Shown: positions 7,557 through 16,446, counted from the stretch's first letter. The stretch: DNA of 37,138 bases from JAKACU01 sp021821185 (GCA_027343965.1 DAHWJX010000042.1:1-37138); one strand, 5' to 3'. The notes: generated by a model from the sequence alone, not told the origin. Program-made: numbers and translations.

Positions 7557-9314
7557 TCATGCCTCTATCTTCGGCAAGGAAATTGTAAATATTGTTCCTA
7601 CGTCTACTTCGCTGTACACATCAATTTTTCCTCGGTGTGCATGAATGAGATTGTTAGCAATCGACAATCCGAGTCCAGTGCCCCCTTTAGCTCTTGTCCG
7701 TGCCTTATCCACTTTATAAAAACGTTCAAAAACATAGGGCAAGTCATCTTTACCAATACCATGTCCCGTATCGGCAACAGCCATAAGAACTGTGGAGGAT
7801 TCTTCACGTAATGACAGGGTTACGCCGCCTTTTGTGGTGTGGCGAAAGGCGTTGTCAATCAAATTCGTTAAAACCTGTTCCAATCTATCCTGGTCCCCAC
7901 GAATCAAAACATGAGGCACCTGTGCGTCAACATGCATATACAATCCACGTTCATGAAACAATCCCTGAAATTTCCGAGCAACACGTTCTATGACAAGTCC
8001 TGCATCGAGGACAGCAAAATGCATAGAGAAGTTTCCTGACTCAAGTTGCGCCAAATCCAATAATTCATTCACTAAACGTCGCATGCGCAACGTCTCTTCA
8101 TAAATGATATTCGTCAATTCAGCCCGTTCTGCAGGATCCGTACCAAAGTCATCAAGCAGCGCTTCGGTATACCCTTGTAGCATCGATAACGGCGTTCGTA
8201 ATTCATGTGATACATTGGCCACAAAATCTTTGCGCAAACGCTCCAGGCGTCTTTCTTGCGTAACATCGCGCACGACCGCAAGCGTTCCTCGTAATTGTCC
8301 AGAATCATCGGGCTCGTATAAAGGAGTCACTGTGGCAATCATAGTACGATCACCAACTTCAAATTCACGTTGCATCCATTGTCGTCTTTGCAAGGTGTCA
8401 TGGTGCAATTGACGCAAATCATCAGGCAATTGACCTACATCAAGCACCTCTTCGCTTAGGTAATTTGCTAACCAAGCCCGCGCTGCCGGATTGAGTAAAG
8501 TAGCCGTGCCATGCAAATCAGATGCCACGACCGCATCCGTCATCGCCTCCAAAAGACCCGCCACTTCCTCCTTCTCTAACGTCAAAGCACGGACGGATTG
8601 TTCCAAATCAGCAGCGACATGATTGAGTGTCTTGCCCAAGCGTCCTACTTCATCTTGGGTTACGACGCGCACGCGCAGATCAAAACGACCTTTGGCCATC
8701 TCCTCAGCAACACTATTCATTTCAAGCACCGGATTCGCCAAATTTTTTGATACGACAAATGCTAAACCGGTAGTAAGTAACGTTCCCAAGATGACGGCAA
8801 AAATGATTAAACCTGAAATTGAATTTGCGGGGGTACCCACGAACCGCCCTGATTCGGTGATGACGAGTAATGCCGCATCGGCGCCCGTGTCAGGATCTAT
8901 CTTCTGCGCAATCACAGCAAACAAATTGGTCGATGGATCGGGGTGTCGTAAAAAAGGAGGTGTACCTTGCCCTATATAAGGAGCACCAGCTAGCAGTGAA
9001 GCGCGTTCTTTAGGCGATAAACTACTCACCCATCGATTGACCGTCAAGTCTCTTGCAGGTGGTCGAACCAAGTAGTAATGATTGTGAAGTGGTGAACTTA
9101 CCTGGGTGCCTATTTGCATCATTACTGCGTCCATAGGTTCTTTATTCAGTAATTCATTGACAAGTAATATTTGATTCGTTAATTCACGACGCTGTATTTT
9201 GTTTACATATGTGGCAAAAAATTGCTCGAGATACAAGGCAACAATCGCCAGTACCACGAGCACCATCGCAACAATAGTCAACCACAGTTTTAAAACGATG
9301 CTGCGACGGATCAC
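7557..9314 (-). CDS. resE: Two-component sensor histidine kinase ResE
   Basis: Membrane sensor kinase (585 aa) that would phosphorylate ResD; in B. subtilis the pair responds to oxygen limitation and nitric oxide. Layout: TM1 about residues 8-30, extracytoplasmic domain to about 165, TM2 166-189, HAMP 190-245, PAS-like region 250-350, HisKA with phospho-acceptor His370 (VSHELRTPL), then the ATPase domain with N-box (NLIDNA, about 484-489), G1 DTGHGIG (515-521) and G2 GGTGLGLS (544-551). The start is GTG, overlapping the resD stop by four bases (GTGA). The gene is intact although its partner is interrupted. The symbol rests on the pairing with an unmistakable ResD-like regulator next to rluB-spmBA. 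Confidence 0.85.
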   Translation of the reverse strand: MIRRSIVLKLWLTIVAMVLVVLAIVALYLEQFFATYVNKIQRRELTNQILLVNELLNKEPMDAVMMQIGTQVSSPLHNHYYLVRPPARDLTVNRWVSSLSPKERASLLAGAPYIGQGTPPFLRHPDPSTNLFAVIAQKIDPDTGADAALLVITESGRFVGTPANSISGLIIFAVILGTLLTTGLAFVVSKNLANPVLEMNSVAEEMAKGRFDLRVRVVTQDEVGRLGKTLNHVAADLEQSVRALTLEKEEVAGLLEAMTDAVVASDLHGTATLLNPAARAWLANYLSEEVLDVGQLPDDLRQLHHDTLQRRQWMQREFEVGDRTMIATVTPLYEPDDSGQLRGTLAVVRDVTQERRLERLRKDFVANVSHELRTPLSMLQGYTEALLDDFGTDPAERAELTNIIYEETLRMRRLVNELLDLAQLESGNFSMHFAVLDAGLVIERVARKFQGLFHERGLYMHVDAQVPHVLIRGDQDRLEQVLTNLIDNAFRHTTKGGVTLSLREESSTVLMAVADTGHGIGKDDLPYVFERFYKVDKARTRAKGGTGLGLSIANNLIHAHRGKIDVYSEVDVGTIFTISLPKIEA

Positions 9315-10027
9315 TCCGCCACCTCAAACTTATATCCCACACCCCATACGGTATGAATATGTTGTGGAACACGTTCTGACACTCGACCAAGCTTTTCACG
9401 CAACCGTTTTACGTGTGTATCTACCGTGCGTTGATCACCAAAAAATTGATAATTCCACACATCGCGCAATAATTCTTCCCGACTAAAGACTTTTTCAGGT
9501 CGCTGAGCCAAATACAGTAACAAATCAAACTCTTTCGGCGTCAACGTCACTTCTTGTTCTTCAACGACCACACGCCTAGCATCGACATTGATCGATAGGC
9601 CAGGAAAAGACAGAACATGGCCCAGTACGGTTTGCTGACTATCTACAGCAACCGTTCCTGTCCGACGAAGCAACGCCTTGACGCGCATAATGAGTTCACG
9701 TGGACTGAAAGGCTTGACCACATAATCATCAGCACCAAGTTCAAATCCATGTACGCGATTACTTTCATCACCTGCAGCCGTCAACATAATGATCGGCGTT
9801 TCTTTATACTGGCGAATCTCCATACATACATCTCGTCCGTCCATACCCGGCAGCATGAGATCTAATATGATCAGAGCATAATCATTTTGTAATGCTTTTG
9901 ATAACGCTTCCGTTCCCTCGTCTGCCTCATCAACCAGAAAAGAGTTTCTCTAAAGATACATACGAACCAGTTTTCGAATGCGTTCCTCATCATCCACAAC
10001 TAGAATACGTTCCATATTGCCTTCCAT
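9311..10027 (-). pseudogene. resD: Response regulator ResD, interrupted by an in-frame TAG at codon 26
   Basis: OmpR-family response regulator. From ATG 10027, with an excellent AGGAGG, it reads MEGNMERILVVDDEERI...LVRMYL, then TAG (9952-9950), then RNSFLVDEADEG without a frame change. The rest is complete: phospho-acceptor Asp at codon 56 (ILDLMLPGMDG), Thr/Lys switch residues (MLTAAGDE, VVKPFSPRE), and a winged helix ending 'RTVDTHVKRLREKLG...VWGVGYKFEV'. B. subtilis ResD has Glu at the stop position (from memory), so GAG to TAG would explain it. Restarting at the ATG at 9856 would lose the phosphorylation Asp. Either a mutation, a sequence error, or read-through. Confidence 0.88.
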
Positions 10028-10171
10028 GGTGCCCCCTCCTAAACCAACAACAGTAGCCTTTTATGTTTGCACGTGTAAAACGTATGCGCGCACCCGGATG
10101 TGAAACATAATGACTACATTGTATAGAGTACATTACGTTGATCAAAAAATCCATGATATTGTCATATATAG
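10028..10171. other. Intergenic region between resD and rluB
   Basis: It holds the resD ribosome binding site and presumably its promoter. Behind rluB a GGATTTTTTG tract (about 10142-10152) follows a short weak stem, a possible terminator. resABC, which sits here in B. subtilis, is absent. Confidence 0.4.
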
Positions 10172-10951
10172 TTATCGGCGGCGATGAGACCGTTCACGTT
10201 TTATCCGTACCGGTAGCTCATGATACCCTTGCAAAGCCAACACTTCGTCGTCATAAAGATAACGCCACTGGCCAGGACGCAAACCACGTAGCGTTAAAGG
10301 ACCATACTTTGTCCTGGTGAGATCAAGACAAGGGTGCCCAATCAACTCAAGCATACGTCGAACTTGTCTGTTGCGTCCTTCATGTAAAATTAAAAGCATG
10401 CGAGAAGTCATACCATCTGTTCCCAAGAGCTTAACGATAGCAGGCGCCGTCTTGATGCCATCAAGTTCCACGCCTTGCGACAAAAGAAGGATATCTTCTT
10501 GTAAGACGCGCCCCTGCACAACAGCTTCATAATGTTTCGTGACTCCAGAACGCGGATGCATAAGCCAGTTGGCTAATTGTCCATCATTGGTTAAAAGTAA
10601 CAGACCACTTGTGTCGTAATCAAGACGACCAACAGGGTACACGCGTGCAGCCTTTTGGTCAATAAGATCCATGACCGTACGTCGTCCTTGAGGATCATCC
10701 GTTGTCGTCATGACACCTGTCGGCTTGTACAACAAAATATAGACAAGGTGTTCAGTTTGATGAACCCTTTGTCCATCAAATTCCACCTTATCTTTACTCG
10801 TAACTCGAACCCCTAATTCTGTCACCACACATCCGTTGATCTTGATGCGCCCCGACTGAATCCATTCTTCCGCCTTGCGTCGCGATGCGATACCAGCTTG
10901 TGCGAGATATTTTTGCAGACGTATCCCTTGTTTTTCTAAACTATTATCCAT
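10172..10951 (-). CDS. rluB: Pseudouridine synthase, RluB/RsuA family (23S rRNA)
   Basis: Isomerises a uridine in ribosomal RNA, in B. subtilis 23S rRNA near the peptidyl-transferase centre. About 259 aa. An N-terminal S4 RNA-binding domain (RLQKYLAQAGIASRRKAEEWI) precedes the catalytic domain with VYPVGRLDYDTSGLLLLTNDG, whose Asp in R-L-D is the catalytic nucleophile. 'HEGRNRQVRRML' near the C-terminus is typical. I use ATG 10951, ten bases past the spmB stop; an in-frame TTG at 10987 would extend into spmB. The ribosome binding site is weak, so coupling to spmB is likely. Order spmA-spmB-rluB matches B. subtilis. Confidence 0.92.
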   Translation of the reverse strand: MDNSLEKQGIRLQKYLAQAGIASRRKAEEWIQSGRIKINGCVVTELGVRVTSKDKVEFDGQRVHQTEHLVYILLYKPTGVMTTTDDPQGRRTVMDLIDQKAARVYPVGRLDYDTSGLLLLTNDGQLANWLMHPRSGVTKHYEAVVQGRVLQEDILLLSQGVELDGIKTAPAIVKLLGTDGMTSRMLLILHEGRNRQVRRMLELIGHPCLDLTRTKYGPLTLRGLRPGQWRYLYDDEVLALQGYHELPVRIKRERSHRRR

Positions 10952-10961
10952 GCGTGTTATT

Positions 10962-11498
10962 TTAACCGTGAAAGAGCCATTGCACAACTACAACTGACGC
11001 AATAACGCTAATTAAGTCTGACATCAAACCCACCTTGACTGCATATCTTGCTTGGCGAATGCCTACACTGCCAAAATAAACGGTTAGGACGTACAAGGTG
11101 GTATCCGTACTTCCTTGCATCACCGATGCTGCTCGACCAATAAACGAATCAGGACCAAACTGTTTAAACAAATCCGTCACTAGGGCCAGAGATCCGGATC
11201 CAGAAATCGGACGCAACAATGCCAAAGGCAGGAGTTCAGGTGAAAAATGGATATGTAACAACAGAGGGCGTAAAGCACCAATCAGTAAATTCAATGCACC
11301 AGATGATCGAAAGACTGTGACGGCAACGAGCATAGCTACAAGCTGAGGAATTAGGCTGATGGACGTAGAAAATCCATCTTTAGCACCAGAAACGAACGAT
11401 TCATAAATAGGTACTTTGCGGGTGACACCCATCACCAAAATGGCAGCCAATGTAAGTGGCAATACCCAGTTGGACACAGTATTGACGATATCCATCAT
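10962..11498 (-). CDS. spmB: Spore maturation protein B
   Basis: Polytopic membrane protein (178 aa) with a nucleoside-recognition/Gate domain ('SFVSGAKDGFSTSISLIPQLVAMLVAVTVFRSSGAL', 'LRPISGSGSLALVTDLFKQFGPDSFIGRAASVMQGSTDTTLYVL'). With SpmA it is required for normal dehydration of the spore core. Length matches B. subtilis SpmB. Its ATG overlaps the spmA stop (ATGA). It lies in a dacB-spmA-spmB order, linking cortex cross-linking and core dehydration. Confidence 0.95.
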   Translation of the reverse strand: MMDIVNTVSNWVLPLTLAAILVMGVTRKVPIYESFVSGAKDGFSTSISLIPQLVAMLVAVTVFRSSGALNLLIGALRPLLLHIHFSPELLPLALLRPISGSGSLALVTDLFKQFGPDSFIGRAASVMQGSTDTTLYVLTVYFGSVGIRQARYAVKVGLMSDLISVIASVVVVQWLFHG

Positions 11499-12097
11499 GG
11501 CTTACAAGCCGACACATGGTGCTTGTTATCCCGCCGACGAAAAAATCGATCAAGAATCACGGCCGCTAAGGTGGCAAGGAAAGTCGCCACGATGGAGCTT
11601 AGTACGATATCAGCTGGCGCTTTAGCGTGATACTGCATGCGCAAGCCGATAATCGTGGCAGGAATAACCGTCAGGCTTGCAGTATTCATGGCAAGCAGTG
11701 TACACATCGCATCGGATGCACGCGTTTTGTCAGCATTGAGCGCTTGTAAATCACGCATCGCTTTTAATCCAAGTGGTGTCGCGGCATTACCAAGGCCCAG
11801 AATATTGGCACTCATATTCGCAATCAAGGAACCCATCGCTTCATGTTCAACAGGCACCGAAGGATACAACCAATGCGCTAATGGTCGCACAAATCGCGCT
11901 AACGCACGAACCAGTCCTGCATCTTCGGCGATCTTCATCATACCCAGCCAAAACGTCATTATGCTAATAAGGCCAAACGATACAACGACGCCATCTTTTG
12001 CCCCATCCAGTACGCCCTGCGTAACCGCTTCGATACGACCCGTTGCAGCAGCAACCACAACCCCGGATAAAAATAGAACAAACCATATCCAGTTCAT
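11495..12097 (-). CDS. spmA: Spore maturation protein A
   Basis: Polytopic membrane protein (about 200 aa) with the Gate domain ('GAKDGVVVSFGLISIMTFWLGMMKIAEDAGLVRALARFVRPL', 'ANMSANILGLGNAATPLGLKAM'), partner of SpmB in spore core dehydration. ATG 12097 (MNWIWFVLFLSG) follows GGGGGAGGAG with about nine bases of spacing, better than the longer upstream frame, which would enter the dacB end. The gene begins 34 bases after dacB, consistent with one transcript. Confidence 0.95.
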   Translation of the reverse strand: MNWIWFVLFLSGVVVAAATGRIEAVTQGVLDGAKDGVVVSFGLISIMTFWLGMMKIAEDAGLVRALARFVRPLAHWLYPSVPVEHEAMGSLIANMSANILGLGNAATPLGLKAMRDLQALNADKTRASDAMCTLLAMNTASLTVIPATIIGLRMQYHAKAPADIVLSSIVATFLATLAAVILDRFFRRRDNKHHVSACKP

Positions 12098-12131
12098 CAC
12101 ATGAATCTCCTCCCCCGAGATCATGATGTTG

Positions 12132-13331
12132 CTAAGAAAAAAACATTTCCCGTAGCCTGCCAAACCAACCTTTGCCTTTCACCGACGACGCTGTCACAAG
12201 ATCCGCTTGTCCAATAACATGACCTGCCAATACATACTTGACCTTGCCAGCGGGCTGTCCTACTTGTATCGGTGCTGACAATTTCTTCACTGAGACTGGA
12301 ACAGCTCGAACCATTGCTTTTTCAGATGGTAAAAGTGGATAAATGACTTGTCCTCGAACGTGTAAAGACACAGAACGCACTTCACCAAATCGCACAGGAG
12401 CTGAGACCGACACCGGGATCGCTGTAGCCAAGTTCGATCGATCATAGGCTGTCAGTCCATAGGTTAGCAGATTGGCCGAGTCTACCCAATCTGATGGATC
12501 CCGCAACACGATAAGTGCTACTTGATGCCTCTGCCATGTGGCGGATGACGCCAAACAACGTCCTGCCTTTTTGGTATACCCCGTCTTTACCCCATCAGCA
12601 TTTTTCATCATCCACAACAGCTTATTCTTATTTTTCATCTTACGATCCCATGGTTGGCTAGTCCAGGGAATACTATAGTACTTGGTCTGTACAATTTGAT
12701 GAAAGGTGTGGTTCTTAAGCGCCGTGGCTGTGATAATCGCCATGTCGTGCGCCGTAGAGTAATGCATAGGGTCGTCCAAGCCATGTGGATTAACGAAGTG
12801 GCTATGAACGAGACCAAGGCTTTGTACATCATGATTCATCATTTGGGCAAATTTTGGTACTGAGCCGCCCAAGAATTCGGCGATGGCCGTTGCGGCGTCG
12901 TTGCCGCTGCGCATCATCATGCCATATGTCAAGGCAAGCAACGTTTGTCGTTCCCCTTGTGCCAAATAAATCGATGATCCTTCCTGTCGCGCAGCATGAT
13001 GCGACACGGTTACCATTTGTTGCAACTTTCCAGAGCGAACGGCTATCCATCCGGTGATGATCTTCGTGAGACTTGCGATGCGCATTTTGCGGTCGCCATG
13101 AAGTTCATACAACACGCGCCCTGTAGTAACATCAACGAGACAGGCAGCTTCTGCCGACACTGCTGGAACGTGAGTCACGTGTTGTTGCACGGACAATTTT
13201 GGGATATGGTGCGCTGCCATGACGGACATTGGTGACACGACAGACACACTCGATATAACGGCACAACACAACACGAAGTATCGCGTGGCTTTGAACATTG
13301 TCTGCTTTACTCTATGCTTTGACCTGCCCAT
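12132..13331 (-). CDS. dacB: D-alanyl-D-alanine carboxypeptidase DacB (PBP5*-like)
   Basis: Low-molecular-weight penicillin-binding protein (399 aa) that removes terminal D-Ala and so limits cross-linking of spore cortex peptidoglycan. Residues 12-40 form a signal segment ending in MAA. Active-site motifs: SLTK (Ser87-Lys90), SGN (142-144) and KTG (249-251); the C-terminal domain is about 290-399. The start ATG has AAGGAG about nine bases upstream. In B. subtilis this gene heads dacB-spmA-spmB and uses mother-cell sigma-E; the order is the same here, but I could not identify a clear sigma-E box. Confidence 0.93.
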   Translation of the reverse strand: MGRSKHRVKQTMFKATRYFVLCCAVISSVSVVSPMSVMAAHHIPKLSVQQHVTHVPAVSAEAACLVDVTTGRVLYELHGDRKMRIASLTKIITGWIAVRSGKLQQMVTVSHHAARQEGSSIYLAQGERQTLLALTYGMMMRSGNDAATAIAEFLGGSVPKFAQMMNHDVQSLGLVHSHFVNPHGLDDPMHYSTAHDMAIITATALKNHTFHQIVQTKYYSIPWTSQPWDRKMKNKNKLLWMMKNADGVKTGYTKKAGRCLASSATWQRHQVALIVLRDPSDWVDSANLLTYGLTAYDRSNLATAIPVSVSAPVRFGEVRSVSLHVRGQVIYPLLPSEKAMVRAVPVSVKKLSAPIQVGQPAGKVKYVLAGHVIGQADLVTASSVKGKGWFGRLREMFFS

Positions 13332-13366
13332 GTAGACGCACTCCTTACCTATCCCGAATCCTAATC

Positions 13367-13391
13367 GAAAAAGAAGCGCCCAAGAGCGCTT
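13367..13391 (-). terminator. Intrinsic terminator behind ytfJ
   Basis: AAGCGC-TCTTGG-GCGCTT on the minus strand followed by CTTTTTC. It closes the scpA-scpB-DUF2953-ytfJ unit and separates it from dacB. Confidence 0.85.
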
Positions 13392-13408
13392 ATCAAGGTA
13401 AACATTGG

Positions 13409-13846
13409 TTAACCGATAGGGTGAACGTCTGTTTCTACGTGTTTTGAACGATTAGCCATCGCCTCAATGCGATCGATGACCTGTGGTGCAAGATCAATCA
13501 ATTTGTCATACAATTGATTGCCTGGTTCCGCCGAGACCAATTTGACGCTTCCTTGTCCGACTACCAAAAACCCTGTGGGTTGAATCGATACGCCGCCACC
13601 AGCACCGCCACCAAATGGCATATCATCGGTTACAGGTCGTTGGGCCGTGCCAGGAACATTTGACTTGGAGTGTACTTTATACTGCGAACCTCCAGCTGCG
13701 AAACCAAAGCCAACGCGACTTATTGGAAGGATAACATTTCCATCCGGCGTTTGGACAGGATCCCCGACAATGGTATTTACATCAACCATTTCCTTCAGGT
13801 TTTCCATTGCTGTCTGCATAAGAGATTGAATCGGATGTTCTTGCAT
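13409..13846 (-). CDS. ytfJ: Sporulation protein YtfJ/GerW family
   Basis: A 145-aa spore protein made in the forespore; in B. subtilis GerW/YtfJ is needed for normal L-alanine germination. Diagnostic segments: 'EHPIQSLMQTAMENLKEMVDVNTIVGDPV', 'VILPISRVGFGFAAGGSQY', the glycine-rich 'DMPFGGGAGGGVSIQPTGFLVV', and a C-terminal helix. ATG 13846 is favoured; a GTG two codons earlier is part of the purine-rich binding site (AAAGGGGGGTG). Its start overlaps the preceding DUF2953 gene by 65 bases, and a terminator follows. Confidence 0.95.
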   Translation of the reverse strand: MQEHPIQSLMQTAMENLKEMVDVNTIVGDPVQTPDGNVILPISRVGFGFAAGGSQYKVHSKSNVPGTAQRPVTDDMPFGGGAGGGVSIQPTGFLVVGQGSVKLVSAEPGNQLYDKLIDLAPQVIDRIEAMANRSKHVETDVHPIG

Positions 13847-14456
13847 AGGCACCCCCCTTTTTATACCGCAAAAAGAGTTTCAAACCTGCAACGATAGTCT
13901 TGCCGACGGGCCCCGTGACTATACAAGAAAGGCTCGTGTCAAATGTCTGTTGCGAAAATTGTGGCGTTACCATCAGTTCCGGTATCTCCATGACACGAAC
14001 AAAACGCGTAAGAATTCCTGTTACCATAGCCTGTATCGTCCAGAAGACACCACAAAGCCACGCGGTCATGGCCGCATCTTCAACCCCAACGTTTGTCATC
14101 CACCTCACGTTGCGAACAGAGAATGCATTGATAAAATGGTGCAACGCTGGCCGCAACCATTCAACTTCATCCATAAAGTCATTTATGCGATGAAAATATG
14201 ATTCAATCCCCGATGCAGACTGTGTAGTGGGTGATGCATCTTGTGATGGTGCGGCGGTCGCCACTACGGATTCCTTTTTCTCCTTAATCGTTTTCTTGAT
14301 GCGAATAACATACAAATACCGGATTTCTACGTTGGCGACGTGATGACCAAATTGATACGAGATCGATAGGATCATGGTCAAAGGCGCGACACTAAGGAGA
14401 AAGAGAACAGCCGCAATCAGCAAAATAACTCCCACCGGCGTTACAAAAAAAGACAT
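13782..14456 (-). CDS. DUF2953 membrane-anchored protein (YtfI-like)
   Basis: A 224-aa protein with an N-terminal transmembrane helix (about residues 5-33) and a DUF2953 domain. 'NVRWMTNVGVEDAAMTAWLCGVFWTIQ' and the ending 'TGPVGKTIVAGLKLFLRYKKGG' are recognisable. B. subtilis keeps a YtfI-YtfJ pair, which supports a linked sporulation role. AGGAGG stands nine bases before the ATG. The reading frame continues about 20 residues past the usual conserved end and overlaps ytfJ by 65 bases. That is unusually long and could reflect a shifted or lost stop codon. Confidence 0.82.
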   Translation of the reverse strand: MSFFVTPVGVILLIAAVLFLLSVAPLTMILSISYQFGHHVANVEIRYLYVIRIKKTIKEKKESVVATAAPSQDASPTTQSASGIESYFHRINDFMDEVEWLRPALHHFINAFSVRNVRWMTNVGVEDAAMTAWLCGVFWTIQAMVTGILTRFVRVMEIPELMVTPQFSQQTFDTSLSCIVTGPVGKTIVAGLKLFLRYKKGGAYARTSDSISYADSNGKPEGNG

Positions 14457-14510
14457 CCCGTTCGTCCTCCTGAAGACGGTCTGCCTATAGAATTCCCATG
14501 GGAGTTCCTT

Positions 14511-15092
14511 CTATTCTTGGTTGAGGGATTGTTCAAAGAGGCGCTGCAATTCGTCCATCGAGGCTAGTCCAAAGTGGTCCAAAACATCACGCGTAGTTTC
14601 ATACAAAAATGGGCGCCCTGGTCCCTGAGCCCGACCAGCTTCACAAATAAGACCGCGTGACATTAAGGTCCCAATCGCGCGTTCACTCTTGACCCCGCGA
14701 ATGTTTTCAATGTCAAGGCGCGTAATGGGCTGTTTATACGCGATAATAGCCAGTGTTTCAAGGGCTGCTTGCGATAGCGCTGATGGCGGTGGAGCAAGTG
14801 CCAAAGACTGCAAATAAGGAAACAACTCAGGCAACGTGATCAACTGCCATGCATCAGCGATGCGCCGCACTTCAAATATACGCCCCTGCGCCTTTTGCTG
14901 GGCTAACAGATGCAAGCAGATGGGCTCTACATCATCAAGTGATACATCAAATACGCGGGCAATCTGTCTGTCCGTTAAGCCCTCCGTACCTGCAGCAAAG
15001 AGAAGGCCTTCCAAGTAGGGCAATAGATGTTCATGAAAAGGACCGGCCATCGTTGTCTGCACCGTCGTCACTTGTTCTGAAGTTCGATCCAT
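14511..15092 (-). CDS. scpB: Segregation and condensation protein B
   Basis: Subunit of the SMC-ScpA-ScpB condensin that compacts and separates chromosomes. 193 aa with two winged-helix domains: 'LEGLLFAAGTEGLTDRQIARVFDVS' at the N-terminus and 'ALETLAIIAYKQPITRLDIENIRGVKSERAIGTLMSRGLI' plus 'GPGRPFLYETT' in the second. ATG 15092, with GGGG nearby, overlaps scpA by 25 bases; an internal ATG at 15050 is an alternative. It ends in TAG, so TAG works as a normal stop codon in this genome. Confidence 0.94.
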   Translation of the reverse strand: MDRTSEQVTTVQTTMAGPFHEHLLPYLEGLLFAAGTEGLTDRQIARVFDVSLDDVEPICLHLLAQQKAQGRIFEVRRIADAWQLITLPELFPYLQSLALAPPPSALSQAALETLAIIAYKQPITRLDIENIRGVKSERAIGTLMSRGLICEAGRAQGPGRPFLYETTRDVLDHFGLASMDELQRLFEQSLNQE

Positions 15093-15829
15093 ATATCCCC
15101 AAACCTTTCTTCTTGTTTACAGATAATGCGATTCAATTTGATTAGTTCTAACACGGCCAAAAATACTGTTACAATCTCTCGCCGCGAAGGACTTTTTAAC
15201 AGTGACACTAACGTCCTTGGCGCATGTCGCAATTGACTTTCAATTTTCCGCATACGTTGCGGAATTGTTTCTCGATCACGCACTACATCCACGTTGTATT
15301 CGATAGCCACACGTTGTAGCGCAGTCGCAAGCGCTTGAAACATACGTGAAAGATCAACATCAGCCAAATGATCGTGAACTTGAAGCAATTCCCGATATGG
15401 TGTGAGTGGAATCGGCAAACGCCCCACCGAATCATTGTGTTCTCCTTCATGTTGTTGCAACAACTCGGTAACCTGTTTGATCAAACGGTACTCTAATAAC
15501 CGCTCTTTTAACTCTGTGGCAGATACAACCAAATCATCCTCATCATATGCATCTTCAAGATGCTCATCAAAAGCATCAATCGATCGCGGTAAAAGGGATC
15601 GCGCCTTTATGGCTAGTAGAGTAGCGGCCATGACAATAAAATCACTAGCCACGTCAAGGTGCTGACCCAGAGAGTCTTGCAACAGCTTAAGATACTGATC
15701 GGTCACTTTGGCAATAGCAATTTCATGAATATCCAATTCTTCTTGCTCAATCAAGTGCAGCAGCAAATCCAGTGGACCTGAGAAGGCATCGAGCGTGACC
15801 TCATATACCAGAGGAAAAGAATCGCTCAT
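15068..15829 (-). CDS. scpA: Segregation and condensation protein A
   Basis: Kleisin subunit of the bacterial condensin, bridging SMC heads and binding ScpB. About 253 aa. It begins MSDSFPLVYEVTLDAFSGPLDLLLHLIEQEELDIHEIAIAKVTDQYL, the kleisin N-terminal signature. An acidic linker (about 120-135, 'DEHLEDAYDEDD') separates it from the C-terminal winged helix ('SRREIVTVFLAVLELIKLN'). ATG 15829 overlaps the site-2 protease stop by four bases (ATGA), so translation is probably coupled. The scpA-scpB pair is the usual arrangement. Confidence 0.95.
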   Translation of the reverse strand: MSDSFPLVYEVTLDAFSGPLDLLLHLIEQEELDIHEIAIAKVTDQYLKLLQDSLGQHLDVASDFIVMAATLLAIKARSLLPRSIDAFDEHLEDAYDEDDLVVSATELKERLLEYRLIKQVTELLQQHEGEHNDSVGRLPIPLTPYRELLQVHDHLADVDLSRMFQALATALQRVAIEYNVDVVRDRETIPQRMRKIESQLRHAPRTLVSLLKSPSRREIVTVFLAVLELIKLNRIICKQEERFGDIWIELQNK

Positions 15830-16446
15830 ATTGCGCCAAACCAACTCGCCACATTTTGAATGACATACGTTATAGCCGTTCCACCGATCGGGGTCAAAAC
15901 AAGAAGCAACATCAAAAAAGGACCCACTCGCTCATAGGATTGCACCCATGCTTTACCACGAAGAGGAAATAGGTTACTGACCACATTCCAGCCATCAAGT
16001 GGGGGTACAGGAACAAGATTAAACACTGCAAGCGCTATATTGACACTGGCCAAGGCAGTGAGTAAAAGCAAAATAAAGGAGTTGCTCGACATCGTGTAGA
16101 TTACAGATCGAAGCAATAATAAACTGACAATAGCTACGATCACGTTCATCAGCGGCCCCGCTAAAGCAACTAGAATAGTACCTAGACGTGGTCCCGTACG
16201 TAAGCGTCGTGGGTTAAACTGAACAGGACGTGCCCATCCAAAAAACGAAAACAAGATCATTAACAGTCCTAAGACGTCCAGATGCGCCAGAGGATTCAAC
16301 GTAAAACGCCCCTGTTCACGCGGTGTGTTGTCGCCAAGTAAGACCGCAACGGCTGCATGTCCGAACTCATGAAGTGTCAAACCAATGACAATTGCCAGAA
16401 TGCGAAAAATTAAATCCTGACCAAATATTGCATTAAAGACTCCCAC
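15826..16446 (-). CDS. Site-2 protease family (M50) membrane metalloprotease
   Basis: Integral membrane zinc protease-like protein of about 206 aa. HEFGH (His26, Glu27, His30 from the chosen start) lies in TM1, and 'NLVPVPPLDGWNVV' supplies the third zinc ligand Asp. 'FTLNPLAHLDVLGLL' and 'GPLMNVIVA' are typical of the compact YwhC-like S2P subgroup next to scpA in many Firmicutes. GTG 16446 has AAGGG ten bases upstream and starts after the previous gene's stop; an ATG at 16503 would overlap that gene. Substrate unknown. Confidence 0.88.
   Translation of the reverse strand: MGVFNAIFGQDLIFRILAIVIGLTLHEFGHAAVAVLLGDNTPREQGRFTLNPLAHLDVLGLLMILFSFFGWARPVQFNPRRLRTGPRLGTILVALAGPLMNVIVAIVSLLLLRSVIYTMSSNSFILLLLTALASVNIALAVFNLVPVPPLDGWNVVSNLFPLRGKAWVQSYERVGPFLMLLLVLTPIGGTAITYVIQNVASWFGAI

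Noticed and set aside
11637..12104. Plus-strand ORF of 155 codons opposite spmA
   Set aside because: Antisense shadow of a clear spmA gene, no ribosome binding site.
14490..14508. Imperfect palindrome GAACTCCCATGGGAATTC between scpB and the DUF2953 gene
   Set aside because: Short, no promoter context and no U-run; probably incidental.
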